Assembly (NCBI GenBank): GCA_034008185.1
Contig: CM067084.1
Coordinates: 40,933,099 to 40,997,098, forward strand
Source: Gorsachius magnificus
Taxonomy: Eukaryota > Chordata > Aves > Pelecaniformes > Ardeidae
DNA: 64,000 bases
Reading direction: 5' to 3'
Below, piece by piece: positions 46,101 to 59,274 of the stretch. Made by a program: the position numbers and the translations under genes. Each line of letters begins with the position of its first letter. Positions within the stretch are counted from its first letter, which is position 1. The notes beneath the pieces were generated by a model. That model saw nothing but the letters and a program-made list of their open reading frames with translations, was not told the DNA's origin and made no database searches.

Positions 46101-48224
46101 GGGACTGTGCAGCCTAGAGAAGGCTCAGGGGGATCTCATCACATACCTGAAGAGAAGGTACAAAGATTATGGAGCCATACTCTTTTCAGTGGTGCTCAGA
46201 GAAACACAAACTGAAACACAAGAGGTTCAGTCTGAATATCAGGAAACAGTTTTTCACTGGGAGGGTGACTGAGCACTGGCACAGGTGGCCCAGAGAGGTT
46301 GTGGAGTCTCCATCCTTGGAGATACTCAAAAGCTGTCCGGACACCATCCTGGACAACTGTCTCTAGGTGACCCTGTTTGAGCAGGGAGGTTAGACTTATA
46401 TCTCCGTCAGAGGTCCCTTCCAACCTCAACCACTCTGTGACATTAAAATATGAATCTAAATAGAAGGAGATTATTAATGGGTTCAAGATTAACACACATT
46501 TAACAGTATGATTGTACAGATGGTCCACAGATGGAAGGAATCATTAACAATAAAAGAACAAAGCATCGCTACAGTGCAACCTGCATTATTCAGTAAGGCA
46601 GGGGAAAAGCATAGTGTGTAATTGTCAATAATGGGTCACCTGTATGAAGAACGAAGAATGTGAAATACATTTATTTGGATGAGAGTGATTATTACATCAC
46701 TACTGACAATGAAAATTCATGGGATCATGGTGGATATTTAGCTGAACATGAACTTTGTGCTATACTCAGGCCAAACAAATGGATGCAAATTCTCAAGATC
46801 AGACTAACAGGATAGAAGTAATAGGGTTATACTATCAATATTTTCATCACTGAAAATGACCATGAAGTACCATACCCAGTTTTAGAATGCGCTTACCATG
46901 TGCTTACCATGCCAGAAGAAAGTACTGGAGATAATTCAGAAAATAACAGCATCATAATTTTAAGGACTGAAAAACATTACTTAGAGTCCCAAAGAAAGTT
47001 ATCAAAATGCAACTTCTCAGCTGTGACCAAGCCACACCTAAGCAATTACTTAAACAGCAAAAAGTTGATCCTAGGAGACAGACAATTCTGCCTTCAGTTT
47101 TGCAGACAAATGTGTAAAATGATCCAAGTGCTAGAAGTTGAAGACAAACCCAACAAATTTAGCAGCAAGGTTATTCATCATGTTTTACTTGCTTTAAAAG
47201 ACTGAAAGGATAATTAGACACCTAAAAAAGATCAAGCCTCGGGTTTTTTTTTGTTTGGGTTGTTTGGTTTGTTTTTTTGTGTTTGGCTTTTTTTTTTTTA
47301 TTTTAAACTAAGTAAAGATTTATTATTCAACTGTGTCATGCTGTGTCCCTCCCCCCCGCCAAGGTTAGGGGCACAATTTTTGGACTTGAAGCAAGAATTA
47401 AATTTCAAGAATTCCTATGATCAAAATAAAGGCTTATTAAGTTCCCTTGAAGATGTCTGAAAACTGGTATCCACAATCTTTACTGCAGTTAAGGTCAGGC
47501 TCTGATAAGGACTATACGATATAGGACATTCCAGAGCTTCTCCACCACATGCATAGCAAAATAAAGAATTTCAGTTGGTTTTGGAATGAAATCCTGCACT
47601 TTTTGAAGACAATGTCATTTTCTTTGTCCAAAGGAAACAGCAATGTATTCCTTCCTTTAAAAGAAGGCCATTTGCAACAGTTTTTCATGTTCATCTCTAA
47701 GAACCTAACTTACACATGCTACGTATGTTTCTTATCTGCCAGAGGTATACATACAACTACAATAATCTTATTTAATTAGGAGAAAGCAGGGTTTTGAAAG
47801 TCATTTCAGAGAATCTTGACAGTATTAAGTAAGACAGAAACACCTGGCAGCTGTGGCCTCAAGTTGATAGTTTTTTGTAAGATCTTGCTTGTTTCCCCAC
47901 CAGCAACCCAGTAACCTCCCCCCTAGCATAATCTCTTTCCTATTCATGCTGAAAAGAAACACTGTTCTGGAAGAAAGCGTGCTTCTTGTGTTCACTACAG
48001 AAAAGTGACAGAAGAAAGCTGGAGAAATGGATCTGCATGACAGGATGAAAACGTTATAGTATCAATAATGCTTTTGCTATAGTTTCATTTATACTATTGT
48101 CTATCATGTAGACAATCCTCATAAAATCATAATTTCAAATCAGTGTGTAATAACTTGAGGAAAAAAAAAGACTGCACAAACCAAAGATAAATGGAAAGGC
48201 TGAGTTTTCTTAAATGGTACTTAC
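40104..48224 (-). other. SH3RF1: SH3RF1 intron containing a CR1 3' fragment
   Basis: 8.1 kb AT-rich intron. It holds one + strand CR1 3' fragment (45793-46443) and T/GT-rich simple sequence near 47236-47302. No gene recognised; all other frames are below about 105 codons. Confidence 0.8.
45793..46443 (+). mobile_element. CR1 LINE 3' fragment
   Basis: 5'-truncated copy on +. It contains the C-terminal reverse transcriptase tail (NGILGYIRKSLASRSREV, LIRPNLEYCTQFWAPP), then, after frameshifts, KRFSLNIRKQFFTGRVTEHW and PREVVESPSLEILK, ending in the CR1 3' end word (AGGTCCCTTCCAACCTCAAC) followed by CACTCTGTGACATT instead of clean terminal repeats. Inactive and moderately diverged. Confidence 0.9.
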
Positions 48225-48335
48225 ACCAAGAGCAGCTTGATAGGTAACTTCTGATGGGAAAGTAAATGACGGCCCTGTTGTGACTGGGCTGCTAGGGGGT
48301 GGAGTCACAATTAGGCCTGTAGTACCAATATGAAC
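48225..48335 (-). CDS. SH3RF1: SH3RF1 exon: Pro/Ser/Thr linker
   Basis: 111 bp, phase 0 in and out (37 codons); acceptor CTGACAG at 48336-48342, donor CTTGGT|GTAAGT at 48225/48224. It encodes [18 protein letters not shown], then [19 protein letters not shown], near-identical to mammalian POSH. In mammals this lies in the segment mapped to Rac1-GTP binding. Since the exon is a multiple of three, skipping it would keep the frame. Confidence 0.96.
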
Positions 48336-49230
48336 CTGTCAGAGGAAAAAAAAGAACCAGCAGAGTTAGTTCTGAGTAGTTTAATAAGAGCTGGTTTTGA
48401 CACAGCTGTAAGCTTCATGGTCAAAATCACCAGTACTCTACTACCTGTAACTTCAGACTAGAACTAATTTTTTGTTAGATAGTCATACAAACTGTATTGG
48501 ATCATGGCTCACTTTTTTTTTCTTCCTACCCAATGTTTCAGGAACTTTGGAGTTATACTGAACGAGCAATGTAAAACACACTTTTACCAATGTCAGTTTT
48601 CTTTTTTTCCACAGAAAGCTATTGGATCCCAAAGATGTGCAAGTAAAACATTAACTAGCTCATGTAAAATGACACCAACACTTCTTAGTCTCCATTACTC
48701 TCTTCTTCCAAAATGTAATCTCTATGCGAAACAGACAGTTGTTCACAAACTAGTGTAGCTTTGAAGAAACAGGAGATTAACAAATAAATAAAACCAGATA
48801 AATATTTCTACTTATCACAATCAGATTAATATGGTACATTTCTGGAATTCATGTTATTTTCAAGTTTACCTTTTACTTAAATGCACTTTATGTTAATATC
48901 CAACATCATATTCAATTTAGAAAAAACCCAGAAATTAATTCACTCCAGTTTCTAGTTTCCACAGTTTAATAAAAATCTTTGTGGCACTTAAGAAATTAAC
49001 AACTGTGAAAAAAATTGGCTTACAAGACCAAAAATATTTGCTACCACTGTATAAGAAGTGTTTTAAAATCTTTTCCTTAAATGCTGTCATCTTGGAAGAT
49101 AAAATTCGTGAAAGCATATGTTAATATTAAGTACATATAATTAATAATTTGAAGTGATCTGACAAGATCAGTAGCCTTTATAGTTATTTAAAAAAAATAC
49201 ATGATTTATATTTGATTTCATGTAAATTAC
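48336..49230 (-). other. SH3RF1: SH3RF1 intron (0.9 kb)
   Basis: AT-rich; no repeats or genes recognised. Confidence 0.85.
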
Positions 49231-49533
49231 CTGAGAAGGGGCACTACAGGAAAGTCCCGTCAGCTCACTTATGCGGGCTGCGGCAGTTGGGTTACTGGAG
49301 CTGATGAGGACAGGAGGACTAATTTCCATTGAGTGGCGATTCTGAGAAGACTGTGAAGACTTGTTGGACATAGTGAGGGAGGTAAAAGAGTGCCGTTTTT
49401 TGGTGTTTTTCTTAGTATCGGTGTGCTTTTGGGTTGAATTGTTGTGGGCTGCCCCAGAGGTACCTTCTCCAGAGTCAACAGTAGAACCTGAGGGCTTATC
49501 CAATTCTATCAGCTGTTTGGCTGCTGTGTTAAA
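49231..49533 (-). CDS. SH3RF1: SH3RF1 exon: Ser/Thr-rich region with AKT-site context
   Basis: 303 bp, phase 0 in and out (101 codons); acceptor TTTTGTAG at 49534-49541, donor CTCAG|GTAATT at 49231/49230. It starts [14 protein letters not shown], then an acidic/Ser/Gly stretch, then [38 protein letters not shown] and [22 protein letters not shown] surrounds the serine known in the mammalian protein as an AKT phosphorylation site (Ser304). The region is predicted to be disordered and overlaps the start of the Rac1-binding segment. Confidence 0.97.
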
Positions 49534-49732
49534 CTACAAAAGATAGTCACACGTTAGTATTTTTTAATTTATAAAAATCACCTGAATATAACAACCCCCC
49601 CCCAATTTCCTTTATTTATAATATATTAGAATTTAAACCATGCAACTTAAAACTGTGACATACTGACCTACTTGACAAAATTAGTCATTACAGAGTCCAG
49701 CCATGGATTAATTCAGCAATATCTGCTGCCTG

Positions 49733-49785
49733 TGTTATCTAGAAGTCAGACTAAATCACAGCGGTCCCCTTTGACCTTATAATAT
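49733..49785 (+). repeat. Ancient CR1/L3-like 3' end
   Basis: The string CTAGAAGTCAGACTAAATCA followed by CAGCGGTCCCCTTTGACCTTATAAT follows the order seen at the 3' ends of old amniote CR1/L3 elements (roughly 'gaggtcagactagatgatca...ggtcccttctggccttaaaat'). Only the terminal part is recognisable. Confidence 0.45.
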
Positions 49786-52700
49786 AAAAATCGGTATTAC
49801 AAACCTTCTTGAATGTTCATTTCATTTTAAGCCTTTTTTTATTCTGCTCGTAAGTATGACATAAGGCTGCACCTTTGCATGTGGGCTCTTGAAAACATTC
49901 CTCCTAGCACCCCTTGGTACTTATGCACATATCTTTAACGCTACCAGCAGTAAAAAACAGGCTTCCTAAATGCAGATTTAAGAACACAGTAGGACAGACT
50001 CAAGATCCAGCTATATCAGTATACTCCCTGACAACAAGTAGCTATACAAGCATAAAACAGTATAAGGAGAAAATAAACATATTTGCCATTCTGCTGAAAT
50101 ACCTTCTCAGCTTCTGAATTTTCTAATGCAGAGGCAGCACCTCTGTGCCTAAGAACCCTCAAATGGATTTTTCTTTTTTTTAAGCTTACCTAATGACTTT
50201 TTGTTCACAGTGGAATTTTCTATTTGTTAATTTGTTACAACAATATTACGTTAAACACAAACAAGTCTTTGCTTTCCAATGAAGAAATATGGAATCCCAC
50301 ACATTTTCTTCTTACAATGAAATGTAAGCTATGGAAGAGAGGGGGGAAAAAAAACCCAACCAACCAACCAACAACCCCTACATTTTTCTCAAACCCTTTA
50401 TTTCCAGAAAATCTTATTTGAATTTTAGAGCTATTGGAAATAATAATGTCAGAACTCTCACTTATTCATGAGTTGAAGTAACAGCAGCGCCAATTTTCTG
50501 AACAAGTTAACTAACGTTAATATGTGCCACTAAATATGAATACTGTTACTTGGATAAGTGTAGCCAATTATAAGGAAGTGAAAAACCTTTTCTGAAGAAC
50601 GTCATGATGAAAGAATGAGATTAGTTACTGTGGAAGTACTATTTCTATTCTTTGGCATGTTATTTCTTCTCTTTATTTTACCCATTTTTCCACAAGTCTT
50701 CTAATACCACTAAGCTCATAAAGAGTTTTAAAGCAGTATTTTACCATATCAAAACTTTCCTAGGCAAAGAACACATCATTAATCATGAGAGTATCAACAC
50801 AGATTTAAATGCAGCTCCCACAAATGACAACAGTTTATACCCTGAACACTTTCATATCTCTGAGGACAAGTAGATTATATATAAAGTGGTACAACAGAAT
50901 AAGGAATATATATTTTCTTAATATAGAAAAGATTTTCAAGTGGTATTTGAAAGATGAGATCTGGAAGGAAGTTCCGTGCATATACAGAAGAAATAGACAA
51001 ACTAAGTTCAGAACTAGAACTACTGGAACAATGAGGAGTTGACATAAAAGCCTACTAGGATGTAACAGCAGGAAAATTAAAATGATGAAATGCTTGAAGA
51101 GGAAGAACTACCCAGAACATACTGCAGTGGAAGGGGGGCATGATGGAGGATTTGAAAGAGGAGACGAAGATGAGAATATAGAATTTTTTCCTAGATAGTC
51201 TTATTGTTGGTCCTTTAGAATGCAGCTGAAGAGAACAGGAAGGATAGAAGACAATGTCACAGTAGTAAACATTTCTAAGATAAAGTTGGACACTAGATTT
51301 TCCTTCCTGCTAATACTGGACATGGATCATATGGACAAAATAATTTTGTACCACTTGTGTAGTACAGAAGACATAACCATACAGCTTTCTTCAATTAACT
51401 TGCACTCCCAAAATACGTAACTTTTTATTTATTACATTTTAAATTTAGAGTGAACATATTTTTAACAGGCCAGTGAAAACAATGTTATTTTATCATAGAT
51501 CACTGGTATGAGGGTAAAGGATACAGAACAAGTAGAAAGTAAGACCAAAAAAAGCCTACTCTGCTACTCATCCTGTCAGGGTGCTATCCTTCATCATGGA
51601 AGAACATGTAGGGTTTTCAAAGACTAATCATTTCATGTATTTTGCACATTTTATTTTTTTCAAACTCAGATTGCAATTATTCATGTCCTTCCTAAGAATC
51701 TGTGTCTTCCATATTGTCTTACACAATGGCTGCAACCACTTCTATTCTTATCTAATCTACTCCCATATTTAGCAAAGAGCCTGTTCACAAATTACACAGG
51801 TCAGAGAAAGAAAAGCAGTACTCATTTCCAAAACAAGAACTACCTAATCAGAATAGTTAAGGGATCGCCCAGGAGTAAAAAAAGCCACTCTGCTAAAAGC
51901 ACCCCGAGGTACCTGTTACACCTGATTACATTTGTTTACCTCCTGAAGCTATTAATGCCTGCAGAATCTGATGACTTCTGTACAGTGAACGACTTATCAG
52001 AGCAAAGTTAAGGCTCGCCCATTGGGATGATTCAAGACTGAATCAAATATAAGAAACATACTGAGCTTTCTTATGTAGAGGAGAAAGCACATGAAAGCAT
52101 GAACCTAAACATGGAAGTGAATTGATTACCAGCCTTTTCTTAGAAGCAACCTGAGGACAGCAGCAGTTGCAGAATGTTTGGCAGGATGCAGTTTACTTCT
52201 TCCTTAAGAAGAGAAATCAAGAACTCGCGTGCATTCTCCAGTGAAATGGCTAGAAACGATTCAAGGTCACCATAGGAATGCATCCCACTCACGCTATGAA
52301 GTGTTTCAATACAGCATTCCTTTCTGCAACAAGTACCCCTGTACCCATGCTCACATTTTCTACATCAGTTGTTTTCCTGAACAGATGCATTCGAACCGAA
52401 GCTTCTTTACTTTTATATTCACATGTATTTTTCCACTCAGCAAAATCCTTGCTGTACCAGGTAGCCTGAAATCCAATTCCCCTTCCCAGCAAAACCAAGG
52501 AAACAGAACAACTTTCTAAATGGGGCAAGACAGAAGCAGCCGGCCGAGCCATGGCCCAGTGCTGCGGCAGGAGTCGAGGCTAGCAGACACGTTTCTGCCT
52601 GCTTGTAGCCGCCTGGAGAAATTATCAAGCAGACTACCGCGCAAGACCTATTTCAAGGTCTCTTACAGTTGTGCTTTACTGTACTTATTTTACAAATGAA

Positions 52701-54271
52701 CTCAGGTTTTCTTCACTCACACATAGGTAGTTAGAATTTAAATACCATCACTTTCTGAAATTAAGTGAAGTCACCATCATCCTCCTCAAATGATCTTTCT
52801 ATTCATGTTCATCCAAAATTTTCATTTATGCAATTTTACTACATCACCATATGTCAAGGAGTCATTTTCCCACATTACCAACACTATTTTTAGTCAATTA
52901 TTAGTCAAATTCCCATTTCTAGACAGCATTTCCCTTTCACGTGTATTTGGAAACAAAGGAGTAAAGTGTTAAGTGGAACTAAGGTAAATGTTGTCCTTAT
53001 TTGACATTATTATTTCTGCTAAGCATCATCGTGGAGGATAGGCAATAGCTTAGAAACCTAAATTCAGCTTTGAAATTAAAGTTTTCGAACAAATATCTTT
53101 TGTCCAAACCAGCGGAAGAATAATTTCGCAAATCTTGGACAGATCATAATCATGAGCAAAGTTTAGATTAATTTTTTAAACAAATAGTTCTGTATTGCAG
53201 TTTTTGTTAAGGAAATGAATCAAAGCTATGATGCTCGGAGGTTGTCATAGGAATGACAACACTGAGGTTATCACATTCATATCTAGGGGGATTAGACTAT
53301 AATTTTCTACTCAAAATTAACAATCTCTGTTTCCAGGCATAATATATGACATTCACTTTTTACATGAATTTTCTCTTTTAAGGTCCGGGCAGGCAAAACA
53401 GTCAAAAAGTAGAGGAAAGTTCCCATAAAAGGTTTTACTTTTTCTTCTACGTTAGCATTGTTACAGAAGTCTGATTTTTTTGTTCTAAGCACTTCAGATC
53501 ACATCATTTAACAGTGGCAGACAAAGTTTAGCATAGTAAGTACAACGTAAAAAGACCATGCTAGAAATCCAGCCTAAAATCCAGTCTAAAATGCATAGAT
53601 AAAATAAAAAATAAATATGATTTGAAACATTCCTGTTTGGTACAGGAGGAGATGCTAATAAAAAACCCGCCAACCTGGCACACTAGGTACATAAAATCTT
53701 ATGTCCTCATTGATTAAAATGTCATGTTAACTGATGGATACAGCAGTATAAAATGACAATGAACTTAAAATTGTACTACAGTGAAAATTTTAGATCATTT
53801 GGGTTTTTTTTTTCTTCTCTACATTTCCGTAAGATTGTTTATAAAAAGCTAGAGGAGCTGAATTAATAAAAAGGTGTTTCCCAGTTGTTCAGGTTAATTT
53901 GGGAAAACAAAAGTTTGTCATTATTTTCTACTGACATTTTGATTGAAAACTGACTCCTTTTCCCTGATTTTTCTTTTTCTATTCTGGGCATTTGTATTTT
54001 TCTAGTTGTTCTCTGTGAGTGCTGAATAACTTGCAAAAATTTAAATACTTTTTAGATTTGGAGTGTGCTTACTAAGTGTTAAACCACATCAAAATGTCAA
54101 ATTTGAGATCTTTCTAAGAAACGTATGTTGTACCCAGAACTGTACTCACTTAGAAAATACAATTTAATTGTTTGCAATGTTTTGCATTATTTATTTTTCA
54201 TTTGCAGATAGAAGTAATTATTTCACAGTGCTATATGTTTACAGAGAAAGACATAATGTTTTGTGACTCGG

Positions 54272-54329
54272 TTAACAAACTATACTTTTAATGGCATCAC
54301 TTAACAAAGTATACTTTTAATGGCATCAC
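54272..54329. repeat. 29-bp tandem duplication
   Basis: Units 54272-54300 and 54301-54329 both run TTAACAAA(C/G)TATAC...GGCATCAC and differ at one base by eye. Intronic. Confidence 0.9.
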
Positions 54330-54866
54330 CATTAAAATTCCTCTCAAAATGTTTTCAGTCTTAGCTTTTATTATTACCACAAATTCAGTAAGTGAAAGTC
54401 ATATAGAAAAATAGAACAGACTAGCAATCACTGAAGCATAAAATGTTCCTCCAGGTAAAAAGTTGTCCTCAAGTATAATCAGACTTTTTCATGGACTTCA
54501 ACATACCTAAAGTTTATTCTGTGACCTCAACGTACAAGAAACATTGCAAGTATCAGACCTGTATTACAGAATAGTCATCACAGACGACACTCTTTAAAGT
54601 TAACAACTTCAGAAAGTCTCCAGTAAATACAGATGCTAATTCACATTTTTATAAAATTAAAATTAAAAAGATTTGGACTAACACACACAAGGCATATGTC
54701 TGTCATTACGACAGAAACGTGCAATAATTACAGGATTGGGAAATATAACTAAAAATACCATATTAAAAAATACCTCAAAAATATAAATTACTTATCTTCA
54801 GTGTCTTTAAGAATAACATACGTAACAATGCCTTGATATACTTGTTTGTATCAACTGTCTGCTTAT

Positions 54867-56030
54867 CATAGAATCATAGAATCACCTCGGTTGGAAAAGA
54901 CCTTTAAGCTCATCGAGTCCAACCGTTGAACCTAGCACTGCCATCCCACCACTAAACCATGTCCCTAAGCACCTCATCTATCCTTCTTTTAAATACCTCA
55001 GGGATGAGGACTCCACCACCTCCCTGGGCAGCCCATTCCAGAGCCTGACAACCCTCTCAGTGAAGAAGTTTCTCCTAATGTCTAGCCTAAACCTGCCCTG
55101 GCGCAGCTTCAAACCATTCCCCCTCATCCTATTGTCTGTCACAAGGGAGAAGAGGCTGACCCCCACCTCACTACAGCCTCCTTTCAGGTACTTGTAGAGG
55201 GCGATCAGGTCTCCCCTCAGCCTCCTCTTCTCCAGACTAAACCAACCCCAGTTCCCTCAGCCGCCCCTCGTACGACTTGTGTTCCAGACCCCTCACCAGC
55301 TTCGTTGCTCTCCTCTGGACATGTTCCAGCAAGGCAACATCTTTCTTGTAGTGAGGGGCCCAAAACTGAACACAGTATTCGAAGTGCGGCCTCACCAGCA
55401 CCGAGTACAGGGGCACGATCACTTCCCTAGTCCTGCTGGCCACACTATTCCTGATACAGGCCAGGATACTGTTGTCCTTCTTGGCCACCTGGGCACACTG
55501 CTGGCTCATATTCAGCCGGCTGTCAATCAGTACCCCCAGGTCTTTTTCCACCAGGCAGCTTTCCAGCCACTCTTCCCCAAGCCTGTAGCGCTGCATGGGG
55601 TGGTTGTGACCAAAGTGCAGGACCCGGCACTTGGCCTTGTTGAACCTCATACAGTTGGCCTCGGCCCATCGATCCAGCCTGTCCAGGTCCCTCTGCAGAG
55701 CCCTCCTCCCCTCCAGCAGATCAACACTACCACCCAGTTTGGTGTCATCTGCAAATTTACTGAGGGCACACTCAATCCCCTCATCCAGGTCATTGATAAA
55801 GATATTAAAAAAAAAAACGGCCCTAAAACTGAGCCCTGGGGGACACCGCTTGTGACCGGCCGCCAACTGGATTTAGCTCCATTCACCACGACTCTCTGGG
55901 CTCGGCCATCCAGCCAGTTTTTAACCCAGCGAAGAGTACATCCATCTAGGCCATGAACCGCCAGCTTCTCCAGGAGAATGCTATGGGAGACTGTGTCAAA
56001 GGCTTTGCTGAAGTCCAGAACAACAGTTAT
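54867..56030 (-). mobile_element. CR1 LINE, 5'-truncated, with reverse transcriptase
   Basis: Read on -: [15 protein letters not shown] start near 56020, then [10 protein letters not shown], the active-site FADDT at 55741-55755, [43 protein letters not shown] and the thumb/C-terminal region, with frame breaks near 55810 (an A run) and 55240. The element ends in the CR1 hallmark tail, two ATTCTATG-type octamers (TCATAGAATCATAGAATCAC on +). The left-hand 3' end is intact and the 5' end is truncated in the palm region. It is less decayed than the copy at 34.5-36.5 kb. Confidence 0.95.
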
Positions 56031-57549
56031 ATAATCTCAGAAAACCAGTATTTCAAAATTCAAATTGATAATTCTCTGCATACCTCCCTGCTCTTCACCA
56101 CAGCATGTGTTTCAGTTTAGTATATACTGAAAAAAACCACCTATCTGATCTGAAGTATCCCTTTGGGTATTATTTATTGTTCTAAATTTCCCATATCATT
56201 TTAGTGGGGATTTGCAAGTGTCTACACAAGTGCTTGTGCCTGTTCTAAAAGGATTAATTGAAGATACATTTTCTTAGTTGATGGAGTTTGTCTGAAAACA
56301 TCAACAGTGAAATACATTTTGTGACCGAGTACAATTTTTAACATAATTTTTTTCAGGAGTATATCTCCACTTTGCAAACTTTTGTAGAGTTAACCCGAGT
56401 AGCAGTCCTAGGAAAGGACTTTTTCTAACTTGGCTAAATTAAGTGATATAGTTTTAAAAAGTAACACAAATACTTTACTGGCTGAACTGAAGGGGCAGTT
56501 AATTGCAAGGAGCTAGGAATGAGTAGCCAGGGGCAAGAACTTCTTAAATTGGCTTTTAAACACTTAAGCTGAAGCCAGAATTGCACTAAGCAGGTTGAAA
56601 CAATTTTGGTTTTGTTGGGTTTTTTTCAGTAATGTGAAAATTTCTATCCCCAGATATACAGATCCTTACATCAATCTGTAAAAAACAAATATACATATTT
56701 TCACTTTAAAAAAAAAAATTCTGTGTTGGTTGAACATAGTCATACTTTTAAGAAGTTCCCACCTCATCAGGGCATTCAGAAACTGAATTAGTAAAACCTG
56801 ACTTATTCTTAGTACAATTACACTTTTCTTCTTCTTCTGTCACCTGAGGTACATATTTCTCATCCCACAGCTAATATGAAAATACTTTTTCCTTTCATCA
56901 TTCTGCCTCATTTATTTAAATAGAATCTCTTCAGTGCGAGAAGTGTATCTTACCAGGTAACCATAGCATACCTATCAGAAGACAAGAAACACTATTCCAA
57001 ACCTTTGTATCTTTCCGTAATGCAAATTTTAATAATCATTGTTGCAGCAGTACACCCTATTCTTAAACACCTATGTCCTTCTATATAGAAGATACAGCTT
57101 TCAACTCTTAAACCTTAAAAGGCAGAGGAAACTTTCTCAACCGCTACCTATCACTGTAAGTTGTCATATCACATATGAGAAAGGCAGAAGATACAGAAAA
57201 TTTTATAAAGCACCTATGGATGTAAAAGTCAATGCTTTACCTCTTTAACAACAGCCTATATTCTCTGACTTTCTATCTGTGCTATTTCGGTTTTGAGAGG
57301 TAAGTATTAGGGACAGTGCAAAGCTTGCTATTTCTCTGACTTGCTGATAGGAAGTAAATATCACTGGTTCAAACGCTGAGATAATTAACTTTGCCAAACT
57401 AAGCACACAGATCTTCAATTATTTTAGGTCTAACACTATTTCTCTCTCATTGTTATTTTAGGATCATCACCAGTAATGATTATTTTTCCTTTTAGAAAAT
57501 GAAATACACAGTGGGCACAACCTCACTGAGGGCCCAACTTTATACTCAC

Positions 57550-57645
57550 CTCAACGTACGATATTGGAAATATTCCTATCTTGTCAGCCAGCATTCCTTC
57601 TGCCCAGTTTTCATCCACACGGCGAATTACAGTCAGAACATCATC
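57550..57645 (-). CDS. SH3RF1: SH3RF1 exon: second half of SH3-2
   Basis: 96 bp, phase 0 in and out (32 codons); acceptor TTCACACAG at 57646-57654, donor GTTGAG|GTGAGT at 57550/57549. It encodes [18 protein letters not shown], then [14 protein letters not shown]: the binding Trp and the closing strand of the second SH3 domain, whose first half is in the next upstream exon. Identical by eye to mammalian POSH. Confidence 0.97.
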
Positions 57646-58998
57646 CTGTGTGAACATGCAGTGATTATGTCTCCCAACTCTAATTAAGCTTTTAATTTAA
57701 TTTCCCTCCATAACACATGGGTAATCAAAGAAGGCAGTACATGGACAAGAATCGCAGAGAACGCACTCTGTTCCAGCTGTTCTGTTTCCTATTTTGTCAG
57801 AGTTCAGCTAACTGTCCACAGCTAATCTCAGCTATGCGACTTCATCCTTAGTGCCAGACATCCTGCCATGTTCAGTCCATGGTATTCATCAGCCGCCTTC
57901 TAAGTCCTTGGCATTAATCAACAGAACCGCAATCTTTTTCCTTCTCAACTGACTCATTACCTAATCTTCCCTAGATGTTGCTTTTCTACTTAAGTACTTA
58001 AGAACACTGGTAAGTGATATGATTCCTTTCACATCTACATGAGGCATTTGGATTAGACGTGGTTTTGAGAATGTTACATTAAAAAAAGGATTTACATGCT
58101 CATTAAACATTGCTCTCGCTTATACTGAGATACATAATTGTTTCATATGCAAGTTAAAATATTTACGAACATGTATGTTTACTCAAGCAAGACTGCAGAT
58201 TTAAAAAAAAACAAACCCAACAGCCAGTTTGCCAACAAGTTAATCAAAATATGCAAGCTCATGCCAATCATCCTCAGCAGTATTGCTGTTCTTTGCTGTA
58301 ATAACCATTGGCTGTCCACATGTTAGTACCTTTCCTTTTCAGAATTTCAGCCATCCTTTTCATTTTAAATAGGTAGGGGTAGAAAAGTGATTAGCTCACA
58401 TTTGACCTTGCAACATTTTTGTTGATAAACTAAAGAATCAGAAACTGAAAAAATGAACATCTCTGATTCCTGTCAAAACTCTGTGTCATTACGTGCCTTG
58501 CAAGACAGAAAATTAATTACAACAGAAACAATATAAGAAGAAACATTGTATTTTCCAAAAGGCAATTAGTAATATTATGGAATAACAAAGTTTAGTGGTA
58601 CTTTGTGTCTAGTATCTAGATCCTAAAAAAGTTGCATACTAAATGCAAAGCTGAAAATAGTACCAACTTCAACAATTTAAAATGAGCGTTTCTTTAGAAG
58701 ACGGAACACGTTTAATTCATAACATAGATTATTTCTTATAAATTAAGAACATTACTACTGCAATTATGAAAAATTGCATTCTTAAAAATAAAACCTCAGA
58801 AAAATTATAAGTAATTTAGGAAGAGAAGGAAGGCAAACCTAATCAACATAGGAGAAATACCTGTAGAATTACTTGCCCTTTTCATATTCGTGCAGCTCCA
58901 TTAAAAAAATGCAGACAAGACTACAGAACAGTCTTATTATTTCTTATCCAGGTGAATGAAATTATCTAAGGAAAATAATAATTTTATTCTGCTTTTAC
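57646..58998 (-). other. SH3RF1: SH3RF1 intron (1.35 kb)
   Basis: AT-rich; splits SH3-2 in two. No repeats or genes recognised. Confidence 0.85.
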
Positions 58999-59274
58999 CT
59001 TTGCAAATGGTAAACAGTCTTTATCTGCTTCCTTGTCTTTTACTTCAAAGTCATAAAGTGCTTTGCACTGCGGCGGAGGTTGAGGTAAAGGTTTAATAAT
59101 CTGAACAAAATTGGTAGGAAAAAAGCCATGGACGCCATTCACTTCTCCATGATACCAATTTTCATCCACCTGTCGACGCAAAATGATGATGTCTCCTTTA
59201 CTGAATTTAAGATCGCCAGGTTCTTTTCCCTCGTAGTTATATAATGCTTTGGCACATGGTAACTGAGGTACTCC
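58999..59274 (-). CDS. SH3RF1: SH3RF1 exon: SH3-1 and first half of SH3-2
   Basis: 276 bp, phase 0 in and out (92 codons); acceptor TTCTTCTTTAG at 59275-59285 with a long pyrimidine tract, donor TTGCAAAG|GTAAAA at 58999/58998. It encodes [20 protein letters not shown] (ALYDY-type start), [18 protein letters not shown] and [11 protein letters not shown] (complete SH3-1), a KPLPQPPPQ linker, then [20 protein letters not shown] (start of SH3-2). In POSH this follows the RING finger by about 50 residues; the RING exon lies beyond 64000, so the gene is partial here. Role: E3 ligase and scaffold that links Rac1 to MLK, MKK4/7 and JNK and works at the trans-Golgi network. Confidence 0.98.

Larger units (their letters stand above)
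49534..57549 (-). other. SH3RF1: SH3RF1 intron containing CR1 and an old LINE relic
   Basis: 8.0 kb. It contains an old CR1/L3-like 3' end near 49733, a CCAA simple repeat near 50355, a small CpG-rich patch at 52535-52650, a tandem duplication at 54272 and a 1.2-kb CR1 at 54867-56030. No host gene recognised. Confidence 0.8.

Noticed and set aside
55279..55956. 225-codon + strand ORF
   Set aside because: Antisense to the CR1 reverse transcriptase at 54867-56030, which has clear RT motifs on the other strand.
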